Source of the DNA: Bacteroidia bacterium Ga0077558
GTDB taxonomy: Bacteria > Bacteroidota > Bacteroidia > Chitinophagales > Chitinophagaceae
DNA length: 64,000 nt
Direction: 5' to 3'
Assembly (NCBI GenBank): GCA_001464625.1
Contig: LNFJ01000004.1
Span: 101,494-165,493 of the forward strand
Part shown: positions 8,632 to 17,364 of the stretch, in pieces
Numbering within the stretch: position 1 is the stretch's first letter
Layout: the number at the start of each line of letters is the position of its first letter
Notes under the pieces: generated by a model
Databases searched by the model: none
The model's input: the letters and a program-made list of their open reading frames with translations, nothing else
What the model was told of the DNA's origin: nothing
Program-made: the position numbers and the translations under genes

Positions 8632-9879
8632 TTATTGCCGGCTTAACCTATCAATCTTATGCCGGATGGTCATTTGGTCAATCTGGGATTTCGCCAAACC
8701 GAGTGCAGAGAGGAACATATTTTTTGCTTTACAATTATCAATACCCGTGTAAAGCTCTCCCAATAGTGTAAAGTAGAAATGATTGCTTGTTAAATTTAGT
8801 TTCTCAGCTTCTATTAGTGCTTCGGTATTGCCTTTAACTTTACAAACTGCATAAATACGGCTGAGAGCAACCATAGGGGAGTAATTTAATTGCAGCAATA
8901 AATCATAGTGGCATAAAATGTTCTCCCATTTAAAAATCGTATCTTCTTTTATGCTATGCCAGAAAGCAATGCCTGCTTCAAGATGGTAAGAACTCAATTC
9001 TTCCCCCTGTGCTGCATGTCCAAGATACATTCCACCTTGATGTATTAAATCTTCATTCCAAAGCGACTTATCCTGGTTATCGTAAAGGATAAAATGATTG
9101 CTATCAGTTTGCCTAGCATCAAATCTTGAGGTGTGAAAACACATTAATGCAATCAGTGCATTTGTCTTAGGCTGATTGGTAATTTCAACCTCTGTTAACT
9201 GCTTTGCTAAACGTAAAGCTTCAAGACAAAAATCTTTACGTAACGATTGATTTTGAGTACTTGAGCAATAACCTTCATTAAAAAGAAGATAAATAATATG
9301 CAGAACGTTATCAAGCCTTGCGTTGATTTGCCAGTCTGCGGGGAACTCCATCTTAATCTTTTCAGTCCGCAATTTTTCCTTTGCTCTGAATAGTCGCTTA
9401 TTGATAGTCTCTTTACTTGTTAAAAAGGCCTCAGCTATTTCATCAATTCCAAAGCCACAAAGGATGCGTAGGGCTAGGCCTATCTGTGCTTCACTTGCAA
9501 TGGCAGGATTGCAAATAGCGAACATCATTTGCAATTCGCTGTCCCTGATATTTTCGTTAGAAAATTCAATTTCCTCAATTTCAACCAAAGAGTGTTCAGA
9601 GTCTTTTAAAGCAGGAATTATTTTATTGGCAAATACCTGGGTTCGCCTAAAATGATGAAAAGCCTTTTGTCTGGCAACCAAATAGAGCCAGGCTGTTGGA
9701 TTGGCGGGAACACCATTCTTATTCCATGACTCAGTTGCTACTAAAAAAGTATCGCTTACAATATCTTCCGCAATCTCAATATGCTGCAAGCCAAACTTTC
9801 GGCTGATTACAGCAACCATTTTTGCAAACTCCCTGCGAAATAAATATGCTATCAAATCATTTCGTACTTCCATTTTCAC
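8632..9879 (-). CDS. ECF-type RNA polymerase sigma factor with DUF6596 extension
   Basis: A 415-residue sigma factor. Region 2 lies at about 10-80 (FAKMVAVISRKFG and DIVSDTFLVATESW, followed by WLYLVARQKAFHHFRR), and region 4 at about 115-165 (ALRILCGFGIDEIAEAFLTSKETINKRLFRAKEKL). A long helical C-terminal extension of the DUF6596 type follows (about 185-400, with the INARLDNVLHIIYLLFNEGY motif). This class usually lacks a classical anti-sigma factor and is encoded beside a YCII-domain protein, as here at 9,919. The extension is thought to control activity. Length is normal for the class. Confidence 0.92.
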   Translation of the reverse strand: MKMEVRNDLIAYLFRREFAKMVAVISRKFGLQHIEIAEDIVSDTFLVATESWNKNGVPANPTAWLYLVARQKAFHHFRRTQVFANKIIPALKDSEHSLVEIEEIEFSNENIRDSELQMMFAICNPAIASEAQIGLALRILCGFGIDEIAEAFLTSKETINKRLFRAKEKLRTEKIKMEFPADWQINARLDNVLHIIYLLFNEGYCSSTQNQSLRKDFCLEALRLAKQLTEVEITNQPKTNALIALMCFHTSRFDARQTDSNHFILYDNQDKSLWNEDLIHQGGMYLGHAAQGEELSSYHLEAGIAFWHSIKEDTIFKWENILCHYDLLLQLNYSPMVALSRIYAVCKVKGNTEALIEAEKLNLTSNHFYFTLLGELYTGIDNCKAKNMFLSALGLAKSQIDQMTIRHKIDRLSRQ

Positions 9880-9918
9880 CTGAAATATTTCACAGAAATT
9901 CAGTTGTTAACTCATTAT

Positions 9919-10254
9919 TTAATAGAGTGGCCTAATTTCTACAGTTCCACCCTCGTCTATTCCGGGGCATCCGTGTGCCAGGGTTGTTGCTTCATCAAGC
10001 GACTCTGCCATTACAATAATAAACCCACCCAATTTTTCTTTTACTTCAACAAACGGGCCATCTGTAATAATGCCACCAGCCTTAAGCACTTTCCCTTCCT
10101 GGGCAAGACGTTTACCACCCGGAACTAATTTTCCCTGTAAAGCAATTCCCTCTACCCACTCTTGCCACCTTTTGGTAAGGTCACTCATTTTTTCAGGAGT
10201 TGCCTTGCTATAGTCATAATCGGGTTGACGAAACAGTAATAAAAACTCTTTCAT
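9919..10254 (-). CDS. YCII-related domain protein
   Basis: A 111-residue protein with the YCII/dimeric alpha-beta barrel fold: it starts MKEFLLLFRQPDYDYS, has the W-Q-E-W-V helix and GKRLA...DGPFVEVKEKLGGFIIV, and ends in a short strand EIRPLY. YCII proteins next to this kind of sigma factor are a conserved pairing in many bacteria. The role is not established; control of the sigma factor is often suggested. It lies 39 bp upstream of the sigma gene on the same strand, so the two probably form one transcript. Confidence 0.9.
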   Translation of the reverse strand: MKEFLLLFRQPDYDYSKATPEKMSDLTKRWQEWVEGIALQGKLVPGGKRLAQEGKVLKAGGIITDGPFVEVKEKLGGFIIVMAESLDEATTLAHGCPGIDEGGTVEIRPLY

Positions 10255-10651
10255 AGTTATATATTTTACAGTAATAATTATATTCCCGCATCTTAATAAT
10301 AAATAATCGAATAGAAATTGGACAAAGTTGAAGAACTTTATTTTTTATAACCTCGCCTGAATTTCACTTTATATCATCGATATATTTTCCGGACAATATT
10401 TGCTGTTTCACTTGTACATCCTGATTTCATGATAAGCGCAGAAATTTAATTACCTCTTTCTATAGTTCTACCCATTACCGAATCAGCTTCAACAAAAATT
10501 CATTTCTCCAGATACCTATTTGGTGGTACTCCGCAGACTTTCCTGATTTGATTTCCAGGTCTACTTTAAATTTGCTTAATTAGATACATTGCTTTACTAC
10601 CTACCACCCTTTCAAATAATGATTGCAGTATAAAATGCCCTGCTACCTATC
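10255..10651. other. intergenic region
   Basis: 397 bp between two minus-strand genes. It is AT-rich; I see no coding frame, hairpin terminator or repeat that I can support. It should contain the promoter of the YCII-sigma pair near its left end. Confidence 0.6.
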
Positions 10652-11194
10652 TCAATCTATCTTTATCAGAACATTTATGCCACCATATCCAAATGTTTTA
10701 TGCTGACTGTAAAGACCAGAAGTATTAAAAGAACTAACCCTGTGATAGTCTAAGAAGAAAATAAAACGTTTTATCCTATACCCGGTAGCTAAACCCCAGA
10801 AAATGGCTCCGTTGTTTAAAACCTTTTCATGTCCTGCCGCATCATACACAATTGTTTTTGAGAAAATTCCTGCGCCTGCTTGTGGTTCAATAAAGAATTT
10901 CTTTAACCGCTTCTGGTATCCAACTAGCAACGGAAGTAATGCAAAATTGGAAGGATAGGGGATTACATAATTTGTACGAGTGCCGATTTTTGAAAAACTT
11001 ATGGCCGCTGTAATAGCATCATCATTTTTAAGATTAAATTGACTTTTGAAAGTAAAACCAACACTTACCAGTGTACCTCCTTCCAGCGGTGGTTGCAGCC
11101 CAACTCCTATAAAGTACTCTGCCTTTTCTTTTTGTGCAGCAGCAGTAAATACAATAATAACCACCGCAATAAACGTAAGTAAATAAAATTTCAT
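10652..11194 (-). CDS. outer-membrane beta-barrel-like protein
   Basis: A 180-residue protein with a cleavable signal peptide (MKFYLLTFIAVVIIVFTAAAQ). The rest is made of alternating amphipathic strands rich in aromatic and glycine residues, ending in GYGGINVLIKID, as in small Bacteroidota outer-membrane barrels of the OmpW or beta-barrel-domain type. No specific family is recognisable. It stands alone, with upstream AT-rich sequence for its promoter. Function unknown. Confidence 0.7.
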   Translation of the reverse strand: MKFYLLTFIAVVIIVFTAAAQKEKAEYFIGVGLQPPLEGGTLVSVGFTFKSQFNLKNDDAITAAISFSKIGTRTNYVIPYPSNFALLPLLVGYQKRLKKFFIEPQAGAGIFSKTIVYDAAGHEKVLNNGAIFWGLATGYRIKRFIFFLDYHRVSSFNTSGLYSQHKTFGYGGINVLIKID

Positions 11195-11396
11195 TGGTAT
11201 TATTCTTTCTAAAGCAAATCAAAGTTTGAAAAAAAACAAATTAAGGACAGTGCCATTCATCTAAATAAAATATAAAGCCATTTGTTGCATCTGAAATGCA
11301 TTTAACAGCGTACTAATGTGTTTTTCATTTTCCGCTTCAAACATTTTTCTTTGCAGCTTGCCTAACTTTGTATAGAACAAGAGAAACGATATTTCG

Positions 11397-11912
11397 ATGA
11401 CTACTATTACTAAAGCTGACATTACTCATGCAGCAATTCTTGCTCATATTGGTAAGAAAACCTTTATTGAGTCACATGGTATGAGTGCCCCGGAGAAGGA
11501 CATCAATGAATTTGTGCGTATGAAATTTAACGAAGCAGCAATTCTTAAAGAATTAAACTCCCCAGGAGCATTATTTTATATTATTTATGTAAATGGCAAT
11601 CCGGCAGGATATTCCAAAATTGTTTTGAACGCCGTTCATTCAAAAGTGCCATTGCCTGATATTACGAAACTGGAACGTATATTTCTTTTACAGCAACACT
11701 ACGGAACAAGCATAGGTAAGGAATTATTTAATTTCATTCTCAGATTATCAAAAATGTTTAACCAATCGGGAATGTGGCTGTATGTGTGGACAGAAAATAA
11801 AAGAGCCATTAATTTTTATAAAAAAAACGGGTTTGAAATTATAGACGACTACAATTATAAGATTTCGGATACTCATTCAAATCCCAACTATTGTATGTTT
11901 CTAAAGTATTAG
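11397..11912 (+). CDS. GNAT family N-acetyltransferase
   Basis: A 171-residue GNAT protein. Recognisable parts are the N-terminal IAHIGKKTF-type helix, the central strand PDITKLERIFLLQQHYGTSIGKELF with a degenerate acetyl-CoA loop (QQHYGTSIG), and the C-terminal WLYVWTENKRAINFYKKNGFEI motif, which is strongly typical. The substrate is unknown. The relaxed loop is common in this subfamily and does not show loss of activity. It is a single plus-strand gene. Confidence 0.88.
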   Translation: MTTITKADITHAAILAHIGKKTFIESHGMSAPEKDINEFVRMKFNEAAILKELNSPGALFYIIYVNGNPAGYSKIVLNAVHSKVPLPDITKLERIFLLQQHYGTSIGKELFNFILRLSKMFNQSGMWLYVWTENKRAINFYKKNGFEIIDDYNYKISDTHSNPNYCMFLKY

Positions 11913-12093
11913 AATTCTTTGTCTTTAAGAACGGGTTTTTGTAAAGAACGCCTCATATACAGCTACAGAACGCAAGTTATTTCCTATCAATGCCTTTATT
12001 CCAAAGATTTTTGTTGTATAGCTATAATTAGTGCTTAGCCACATTCTTGTATTTATATATTTCACAAATTTGTTTCCAACTAAATTAACTGTT

Positions 12094-12591
12094 ATGTGGA
12101 AGGCAATTTTGAAAACGGGTTTATTAGTCGGAACGCTGGACATTATCGCTGCTTGCTTACAGGCCTGGCTATCAAATGGAGTTAAACCAGCCTCAGTTCT
12201 CAAGTATGTTGCAAGCGGTGTGTTTGGAAGAAAGGCATTTTCAGGCGGTTTTGATATGATGGCCTGGGGATTACTCTTTCATTTCATAATTGCGTTTGCC
12301 TGTGTTATTGTCTTTTATTGGGCTTATCCCAAAATGCATTTTTTATGGCGTAACCATCTCTTAAATGCAATACTAATTGGCTTGGTTGCCTGGTCTGTTA
12401 CTAATCTTATCATCCTCCCTGCAAGTAATGTTCCTGCGCCTCGTTTTTCGTTTAGCCGGGCAGCACAGGCTTTTGGGATTTTAACTATCTGCATTGGCTT
12501 GCCATTAAGTGTTATGGCAAAAAAATATTACCTGCCGGTCCAAGATGATGATAAAGTTTCAACACAAGATAACAGACCACGGACTAACTAG
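12094..12591 (+). CDS. hypothetical membrane protein (YagU/DUF1440-like)
   Basis: Start chosen at ATG 12,094 (MWKAILKTGLLVG) because the frame upstream is low-complexity and the family begins at this helix. The 165-residue product has four hydrophobic segments, with GLLVGTLDIIAACLQAWLS first and GILTICIGLPLSVMAK last. It resembles the DUF1440/YagU group of small inner-membrane proteins by pattern, but the match is loose. It ends eight bases from the convergent lipoprotein gene, leaving no room for a separate terminator. Confidence 0.7.
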   Translation: MWKAILKTGLLVGTLDIIAACLQAWLSNGVKPASVLKYVASGVFGRKAFSGGFDMMAWGLLFHFIIAFACVIVFYWAYPKMHFLWRNHLLNAILIGLVAWSVTNLIILPASNVPAPRFSFSRAAQAFGILTICIGLPLSVMAKKYYLPVQDDDKVSTQDNRPRTN

Positions 12592-12599
12592 TATTGCTA

Positions 12600-13712
12600 T
12601 CAAAATTTATAAATGACTACTCTTAGTCTCCTGTTATTACCGTTGTCCCGGATAAGCAAAGCCGGATAACTATCTGTGGAAACTATATCAATAATTTCCG
12701 GGTCCGCCATTCCAAGTTTATCTTTAATATGCGTAATGGTAGCTCCTTCATCATATGTTTCGAAAAGCGATAAGGTAGTATTCGTTCCGTTTACACCTCC
12801 TCCAAAAATTATGTGCTTTTTATTTGCTGGATTAAGCCAGACACCTTTTATATAGGCAGAAGGTAAAGAGCCTGACTCTGTGCTTTTAAACAGATACTTC
12901 CATTGCGTACCTTCCACTTTACTTAAAGCTCCTTCCATACCCACATAAAGCACACCGGGGTTTGATTGAAATGTTTCCAGGCAATTGGGTCTTCGGTTTT
13001 CCCACTCATAGTTTTTGCCTATGAATTGATTCAATGTACCAAGCTGAACGGGGTCGGTTGCATCAATACTGTATTTCCCTAGCCATGCATGGTCTAATGG
13101 AGCCTCTGAGCCCTGAAATATCTCATTCGGATTTCCATCCAAAAAATTGATAACACAGTCGATGCCAAAATAAGACTCTGTTCTGTAATTCTGCCTGTGC
13201 CAGTTTTGTCCGCCATCTTTTGAAATGGCGATTGTAGCACCACCAAGATTTGCAAAAACCTGATTGGGAAAACCGGGCCTCACTCTGATATCGGAGTAGG
13301 TTTCGTATCTGCTATTCCTGATATCAAAAACCGGTGAGCTGACCGGCTGCCATGTAAGTCCGGCATCACTCGAAATGTATAATGATTTTTCGGTTGCATT
13401 GTTTGATTCTGCAGCAGCAATAAACTTTCCGGCAACATAGGGATGATTGTAAAGCAGGTTGATTTTCTTTCCATCCAATCCGGCTCTTTGCCAAACCCTA
13501 TCTGAAATTTTCATCTTCCAAACCCCATCATTAGTGGCAACAAATAGGTCTCCCAAGCGGTAGAACATCATTGCGGGTGTAGGAATGGTAACAGATGAAA
13601 CGTTTGATACGTAACCATAATCCAGAAGTTCGCCTTGCTTTGATGAAGAACCATTTTTTTTACATCCCATTAGAATTACTACCGACGATAATACAGTTAT
13701 TAGATTTCGCAT
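12600..13712 (-). CDS. lipoprotein with BNR/sortilin-like beta-propeller
   Basis: A 370-residue protein with a lipoprotein signal (SSVVILMGCKK; Cys17 as the lipid site). The mature part holds repeated units with Asp-box-like features such as SKDGGQNWH, SSDAGLTWQP and ETYDEGATITH, so it folds as a beta-propeller of the BNR/Vps10 type. Such envelope proteins bind glycans or other ligands, or are simply structural; sialidase activity is not supported. It stands alone on the minus strand, just 8 bp from the convergent membrane protein gene. Confidence 0.82.
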   Translation of the reverse strand: MRNLITVLSSVVILMGCKKNGSSSKQGELLDYGYVSNVSSVTIPTPAMMFYRLGDLFVATNDGVWKMKISDRVWQRAGLDGKKINLLYNHPYVAGKFIAAAESNNATEKSLYISSDAGLTWQPVSSPVFDIRNSRYETYSDIRVRPGFPNQVFANLGGATIAISKDGGQNWHRQNYRTESYFGIDCVINFLDGNPNEIFQGSEAPLDHAWLGKYSIDATDPVQLGTLNQFIGKNYEWENRRPNCLETFQSNPGVLYVGMEGALSKVEGTQWKYLFKSTESGSLPSAYIKGVWLNPANKKHIIFGGGVNGTNTTLSLFETYDEGATITHIKDKLGMADPEIIDIVSTDSYPALLIRDNGNNRRLRVVIYKF

Positions 13713-14111
13713 AGATAAATATTTACTTTAAGGTTGTCTGACACCGCAATTTTAAAAACCGTTGCTCAAAAAAGAAGCAGCAGGTGTTAAATAAAAAATA
13801 AAGCAAAAAACAAACTATGAGTGAAACGATTTTCTGTACCACCGGCTACTTCCATTGCAAGTGTTGCCATCAATACACTTAATCAAAAGACCATATTCAT
13901 ATTATGTGTAAGCAAAGCAGGGAGTAAGGAAAGTAGCATATTATTTAACCTTAAATTTCCTGAATAGACAATTTTCGAAAATCACAAACGCCTAAACAAA
14001 CTTCGCAACCATTTAGTTGTTCACAAATCAATTTCCATTCGTCCAACAATATTTGCATTTTATATGATGATAACTGGCTTCTGTGTTTTTTGGGAAAAAA
14101 TTGGAAAAAAA
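13713..14111. other. intergenic region upstream of the ArsR operon
   Basis: About 400 bp separating the divergent lipoprotein and ArsR genes. Apart from a weak palindrome GCAACCATTTAGTTGT at 14,005-14,020, which resembles the two operators further right, I see nothing. A 61-codon frame on the minus strand here has no support. Confidence 0.5.
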
Positions 14112-14143
14112 TTTGTGCAACCCGATAGTTGCACATATATTTG
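14112..14143 (+). promoter_or_regulatory. Bacteroidota-type promoter of the ArsR operon
   Basis: A -33 element TTTG at 14,112-14,115 is followed after 20 bp by TATATTTG at 14,136-14,143, matching the Bacteroidota -7 consensus TAnnTTTG. Transcription would start near 14,150, about 28 bp before the ArsR ATG. The first operator palindrome lies between the two elements, so a bound repressor would block polymerase. Confidence 0.6.
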
Positions 14144-14158
14144 CAACCAGTAAGTTGC
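14115..14158. promoter_or_regulatory. two tandem palindromic operators, probably for the ArsR repressor
   Basis: GTGCAAC-N6-GTTGCAC (14,115-14,134) is a perfect 7-bp inverted repeat. GCAAC-N6-GTTGC (14,143-14,158) repeats the same core with the same 6-bp spacer. Their centres are 26 bp apart, about two and a half helical turns. Size and placement over the promoter fit an ArsR-family dimer. Binding itself is inference. Confidence 0.6.
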
Positions 14159-14177
14159 GTATATAAACAAACATATT

Positions 14178-14504
14178 ATGAAAAGAGATGTATTTCAGGC
14201 AATAGCCGACCCGACACGAAGAGCAATTTTGGTGTTACTGACGCTGCAAACAATGACACCCAATGCTCTTGCAGAACATTTTGACAGTAGCAGGCAGGCT
14301 GTATCAAAACACATTAAAGTTTTAACAGAAGCACAGCTTGTAAAGCAAGAACAAGCTGGCAGAGAAATATATTATCACTTAAATCCTAAAAAAATGAAAG
14401 AAATAGCAGACTGGTTAGAACCCTTCCGCCTAATGTGGGAGAGCAAGTTCAGCAAATTAGATAACGTATTAAAAAACTTAAAAACGAAACAACATGGAAA
14501 ATAA
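14178..14504 (+). CDS. ArsR family winged-helix repressor
   Basis: A 108-residue winged helix-turn-helix protein starting [18 protein letters not shown], with the recognition helix in the [16 protein letters not shown] region and the wing at [12 protein letters not shown]. It has no cysteine metal site, so it belongs to the ArsR subgroup that partners SRPBCC (AHSA1) proteins rather than the metal sensors. It overlaps the SRPBCC gene by 11 bp and leads an eight-gene plus-strand run to 17,822. Autoregulation through the palindromes upstream is likely. Confidence 0.92.
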   Translation: MKRDVFQAIADPTRRAILVLLTLQTMTPNALAEHFDSSRQAVSKHIKVLTEAQLVKQEQAGREIYYHLNPKKMKEIADWLEPFRLMWESKFSKLDNVLKNLKTKQHGK

Positions 14505-14991
14505 AACACAGGTTATAAAAGACCTAAAAGAAAAATCAATTTTAGTATCAAGAGAATTTGATGCTCCCCTTACCAATGTATGGCGGGCCTACACCGAAAG
14601 TGAGTTACTAGACCAATGGTGGGGGCCAGCTCCTTGGAAGGTTGAAACAAAGTCAATGAATTTTTCAGTTGGCGGGTTCTGGCTGTATGCAATGGTAAGC
14701 CCCGAAAATGAAAAGCACTGGGGTAAGATGAATTACACTGCTATCAGCCATCATGAAAGTTTTGAAGTTGAAGATGGTTTTTGCGATGAAGATGGAAACC
14801 TTAATACAGTAATGCCCATCTCAAAAGGGAAGCAGGTGTTTACTCAAACAACCACTGGTACGTTGGTTGAATTTAAAATGATTTACTCAACGGAAACTGA
14901 CCTGCAAAAAATAATTGAAATGGGATTTGAGCAAGGCATTACGGCCTGTATTGAACAGTTGGAAACATTACTTAAAGAAAATAAATTTTAA
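14494..14991 (+). CDS. SRPBCC (AHSA1-like) domain protein
   Basis: A 165-residue START/Bet v1-like protein: [27 protein letters not shown] opens the helix-grip fold, and the long C-terminal helix [19 protein letters not shown] closes it. The family binds hydrophobic ligands or modulates proteins, and members encoded after an ArsR regulator are very common with no proven reaction. The start overlaps the end of the ArsR gene, indicating translational coupling. Confidence 0.9.
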   Translation: MENKTQVIKDLKEKSILVSREFDAPLTNVWRAYTESELLDQWWGPAPWKVETKSMNFSVGGFWLYAMVSPENEKHWGKMNYTAISHHESFEVEDGFCDEDGNLNTVMPISKGKQVFTQTTTGTLVEFKMIYSTETDLQKIIEMGFEQGITACIEQLETLLKENKF

Positions 14992-14994
14992 ACT

Positions 14995-15636
14995 ATGCAC
15001 ACTGCACTTGCTTCATCAAGCTTAGTATGTGGGGTACTTTCCCTTTTGAGTTTATTAATTTTACATTTTACCAGCTCCGAGTTTAAACCCAGTTGGCGAA
15101 TGGTAAGCGAATATGCCTATGGTAAACATAAATGGTTGCTTACATCATTTTTTTTCTGCTGGGGCCTAAGCAGCATTCTCCTTGCCATAGTGCTATGGGG
15201 TTTTGTGGAAAGTACTTGGGCAAAATTTGGCATCATCTTACTGATTGTTTCCGGAATCGGTGCATTTATGGGCGGCTTGTTTGATGTAAAGCACAAACAT
15301 CATGGTTTGGCTTTTCTATTGGGCATACCAACGATGCCAGTTGGCGCATTATTGGTCAGCTATCACCTTATTAACAACCCAAATTGGCATTCGTATAAAA
15401 CACCCATCTTAATTTCTGCCCATTTAATTTGGATTAGCTTGGTTTTAATGGCCATTGGAATGATGGCAATGTTTTCAAGCTTTAAGAAAGCAGGTATAAC
15501 CTGGGATAAAAATACCGTGCCGCCGGAAAAACTACCAGATGGTGTAACTGCTTATGGGGGATATGCAAATAGATTTTTAATACTCTGTTATGTTGGGTGG
15601 GTAATATTAATTGCAAAAATATTTTTATCATTTTAA
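14995..15636 (+). CDS. DUF998 family membrane protein
   Basis: A 213-residue inner-membrane protein with about six hydrophobic helices. The SWRMVSEYAYGKHKWLLT segment after the first helix and the TPYGGYANR-like ending (TAYGGYANRFLILCY) are DUF998 features. Function is unknown. It follows the SRPBCC stop by three bases and is paralogous to the next gene, with SWRMVSEYA and the PP-x-PDGV motif shared. Confidence 0.88.
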   Translation: MHTALASSSLVCGVLSLLSLLILHFTSSEFKPSWRMVSEYAYGKHKWLLTSFFFCWGLSSILLAIVLWGFVESTWAKFGIILLIVSGIGAFMGGLFDVKHKHHGLAFLLGIPTMPVGALLVSYHLINNPNWHSYKTPILISAHLIWISLVLMAIGMMAMFSSFKKAGITWDKNTVPPEKLPDGVTAYGGYANRFLILCYVGWVILIAKIFLSF

Positions 15637-15655
15637 ATTATTAAAACATTTTATC

Positions 15656-16339
15656 ATGGAAAATTTACAACAAAACACAAAACTTGCCAAGCTTGTAATA
15701 ACTACATCCATGCTTGCGTTGCTTTTATTGCTCCTGCTGCATTTTCTAAGCCCGGAATTTGGCCCTTCCTGGCGTATGGTAAGCGAATATGCTTTGGGTA
15801 AACATCAATGGGCATTAACACTTTTCTTTCTCCTTTGGGGTGTAAGTTCATTTAGTTTAGCACTTATACTATGGAAAGAAGTAACTACGAAAGCCGGAAA
15901 AATTGGAGTAATCTTTTTATTTATTTCTGGCATTGGTACCGCTTTAGCAGCAATTTTTGATGTAGAAAATAGTTTGCATGGTTTAACTGCCGCTTTAGGA
16001 GTACCAACGTTAATTGTGGCCGCTTTGCTAATCAGTTATAATTTAAGAAAAAAAGAAAATTGGGCAACAGATAAGAAGCGATTGCTGTTATCAGCACATT
16101 CCACCTGGTTAAGTTTAGTCTTGATGGCTGTTACGATGATGCTTATGATTAGTGGTTTTCAAAAGGCGGGTATTGAATTTTCTGAAAACAGTGCTCCGCC
16201 GGAATCTGTACCGGATGGTGTAATTGCATTGGGTGGTTATGCAAACAGGATATTGATAGTTACGTATATCCTATGGTTGGTAATTGCCGCAAGAGTTTAT
16301 ATTAAATCCCGTAATAAAAACTTGCAATATGCCAGCTAA
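15656..16339 (+). CDS. DUF998 family membrane protein, tandem paralogue
   Basis: Start placed at ATG 15,656 (MENLQQNTKLAKL), since the codons upstream overlap the previous gene and do not match family starts. The 227-residue product repeats the organisation of the gene before it: about six membrane helices, SWRMVSEYALGKHQWALT, and a PPESVPDGVIALGGYANR motif near the end. The two are a tandem duplication that has diverged. The end overlaps the DUF1801 start by 11 bp. Confidence 0.88.
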   Translation: MENLQQNTKLAKLVITTSMLALLLLLLLHFLSPEFGPSWRMVSEYALGKHQWALTLFFLLWGVSSFSLALILWKEVTTKAGKIGVIFLFISGIGTALAAIFDVENSLHGLTAALGVPTLIVAALLISYNLRKKENWATDKKRLLLSAHSTWLSLVLMAVTMMLMISGFQKAGIEFSENSAPPESVPDGVIALGGYANRILIVTYILWLVIAARVYIKSRNKNLQYAS

Positions 16340-16694
16340 ATACGATACCATTGATAAGTACATCGCAAGTTTTCCAACAGAAATTCAAAGAATGCTGCAA
16401 TCCATAAGGCAGTCTATCCAACAGGCCTGCCCCAAGGCAACAGAAACTATCAGCTATGCAATACCTACTTTCAAGCTGAATGGCAAGTTTCTTGTGTACT
16501 TTGCTGCGTTTAAAACCCATATCGGTTTTTACGCCACACCAACAGGCCATGCAGAATTTGAAGAGGATTTGTCAGCTTACAAACAAGGAAAAGGCTCTGT
16601 TCAGTTTCCTTTGGATAAACCAATGCCGCTTAACTTAATAAAGCGGATTGTAAAATTCAGAGAGAAAGAAATTTTAAACGCTGTAAATAAATAA
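16329..16694 (+). CDS. DUF1801 domain protein
   Basis: Start at ATG 16,329 (MPAKYDTIDKYIASF), overlapping the DUF998 stop. The 121-residue protein has the DUF1801 core: PTEIQRMLQSIRQSIQQACP, then ETISYAIPTFKLNGKFLVYFAAFKTHIGFY and the C-terminal PLDKPMPLNLIKRIVKFR. It is a typical full-length member of the YdhG-like family. Function is not established. Confidence 0.9.
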   Translation: MPAKYDTIDKYIASFPTEIQRMLQSIRQSIQQACPKATETISYAIPTFKLNGKFLVYFAAFKTHIGFYATPTGHAEFEEDLSAYKQGKGSVQFPLDKPMPLNLIKRIVKFREKEILNAVNK

Positions 16695-16718
16695 ATTTAA
16701 TAACATAAATTAGTATGT

Positions 16719-16949
16719 ATGTCATTTCAAGCTTATTTAGATACTATTAAAACAAAAACGGGCAAAGGCCCCGATGATTTTAAAAAACTGGCAGAGAAGA
16801 AAGGTTTTCTAAAGAAAGGAAAACTTACTGAAGGTGTAAAGGCCGGAGAAATTGTACAATGGCTGAAAGATGATTTTGCTTTGGGACATGGTCATGCTAT
16901 GGCATTGTTTGCACTTTTTAAAGGGGTTAAAAAAGAAGGCGATAAGTGA
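16719..16949 (+). CDS. DUF4287 domain protein
   Basis: A 76-residue protein matching the short DUF4287 pattern: MSFQAYLDTIKTKTGKGPDDF, KKGKLTEGVKAGEIVQWLK, then DFALGHGHAMALFALFKG. These small proteins often occur as domains beside DUF1801 or SRPBCC domains, which fits the context here. No function is known. It is 24 bp after the DUF1801 stop. Confidence 0.9.
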   Translation: MSFQAYLDTIKTKTGKGPDDFKKLAEKKGFLKKGKLTEGVKAGEIVQWLKDDFALGHGHAMALFALFKGVKKEGDK

Positions 16950-17001
16950 CTTGAACAAATTGATTGGATGTCCCCAGCGTTTTTCTTCTTATTAAAATAA
17001 C

Positions 17002-17364
17002 ATGGTTAGCATCATGGTGGAAATTGCACAATTCCGAAAACTGGCACTCTCTTTTCCCGACACAAGTGAGCAGCCACATTTTGAAAAATCTTCATTCAGG
17101 GTTGGCAAAAGGATATTTGCAACTTATGATGAAAAAAATAACCGTGCCTGCCTAAAATTATCCGAAATAGACCAGGATGTTTTTTCGGTATTTGACAAGA
17201 CCATTATTTATCCGGTTCCAAACAAATGGGGAAAGCAGGGCTGGACACTTGTGGAGCTCTCCAAGATAAATGTTGCTATGTTTAAAAATGCCTTAACAAA
17301 GGCGTATTGGGAAGTGGCTCCTGCCGGATTAAACAAAACAACAATGCACAGAAGAAATAAATGA
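17002..17364 (+). CDS. MmcQ/YjbR family protein
   Basis: A 120-residue MmcQ/YjbR-like protein. The core ALSFPDTSEQPHFEKSSFRVGKRIFATY and the ending W-T-L-V-E-L...LTKAYWEVAP are family features. The fold resembles a cyclic helix-turn-helix-like DNA-binding domain, though function is unproven. A second in-frame ATG at 17,014 is possible. It overlaps the following GNAT gene by four bases. Confidence 0.88.
   Translation: MVSIMVEIAQFRKLALSFPDTSEQPHFEKSSFRVGKRIFATYDEKNNRACLKLSEIDQDVFSVFDKTIIYPVPNKWGKQGWTLVELSKINVAMFKNALTKAYWEVAPAGLNKTTMHRRNK

Noticed and set aside
12600..13712. Sialidase activity of the beta-propeller lipoprotein
   Set aside because: Asp-box-like motifs are present but the catalytic arginine triad and nucleophile tyrosine cannot be identified.
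13951..14136. A 61-codon open frame on the minus strand upstream of the ArsR gene
   Set aside because: No family resemblance, low-complexity AT-rich sequence, and it overlaps the ArsR promoter and operators.
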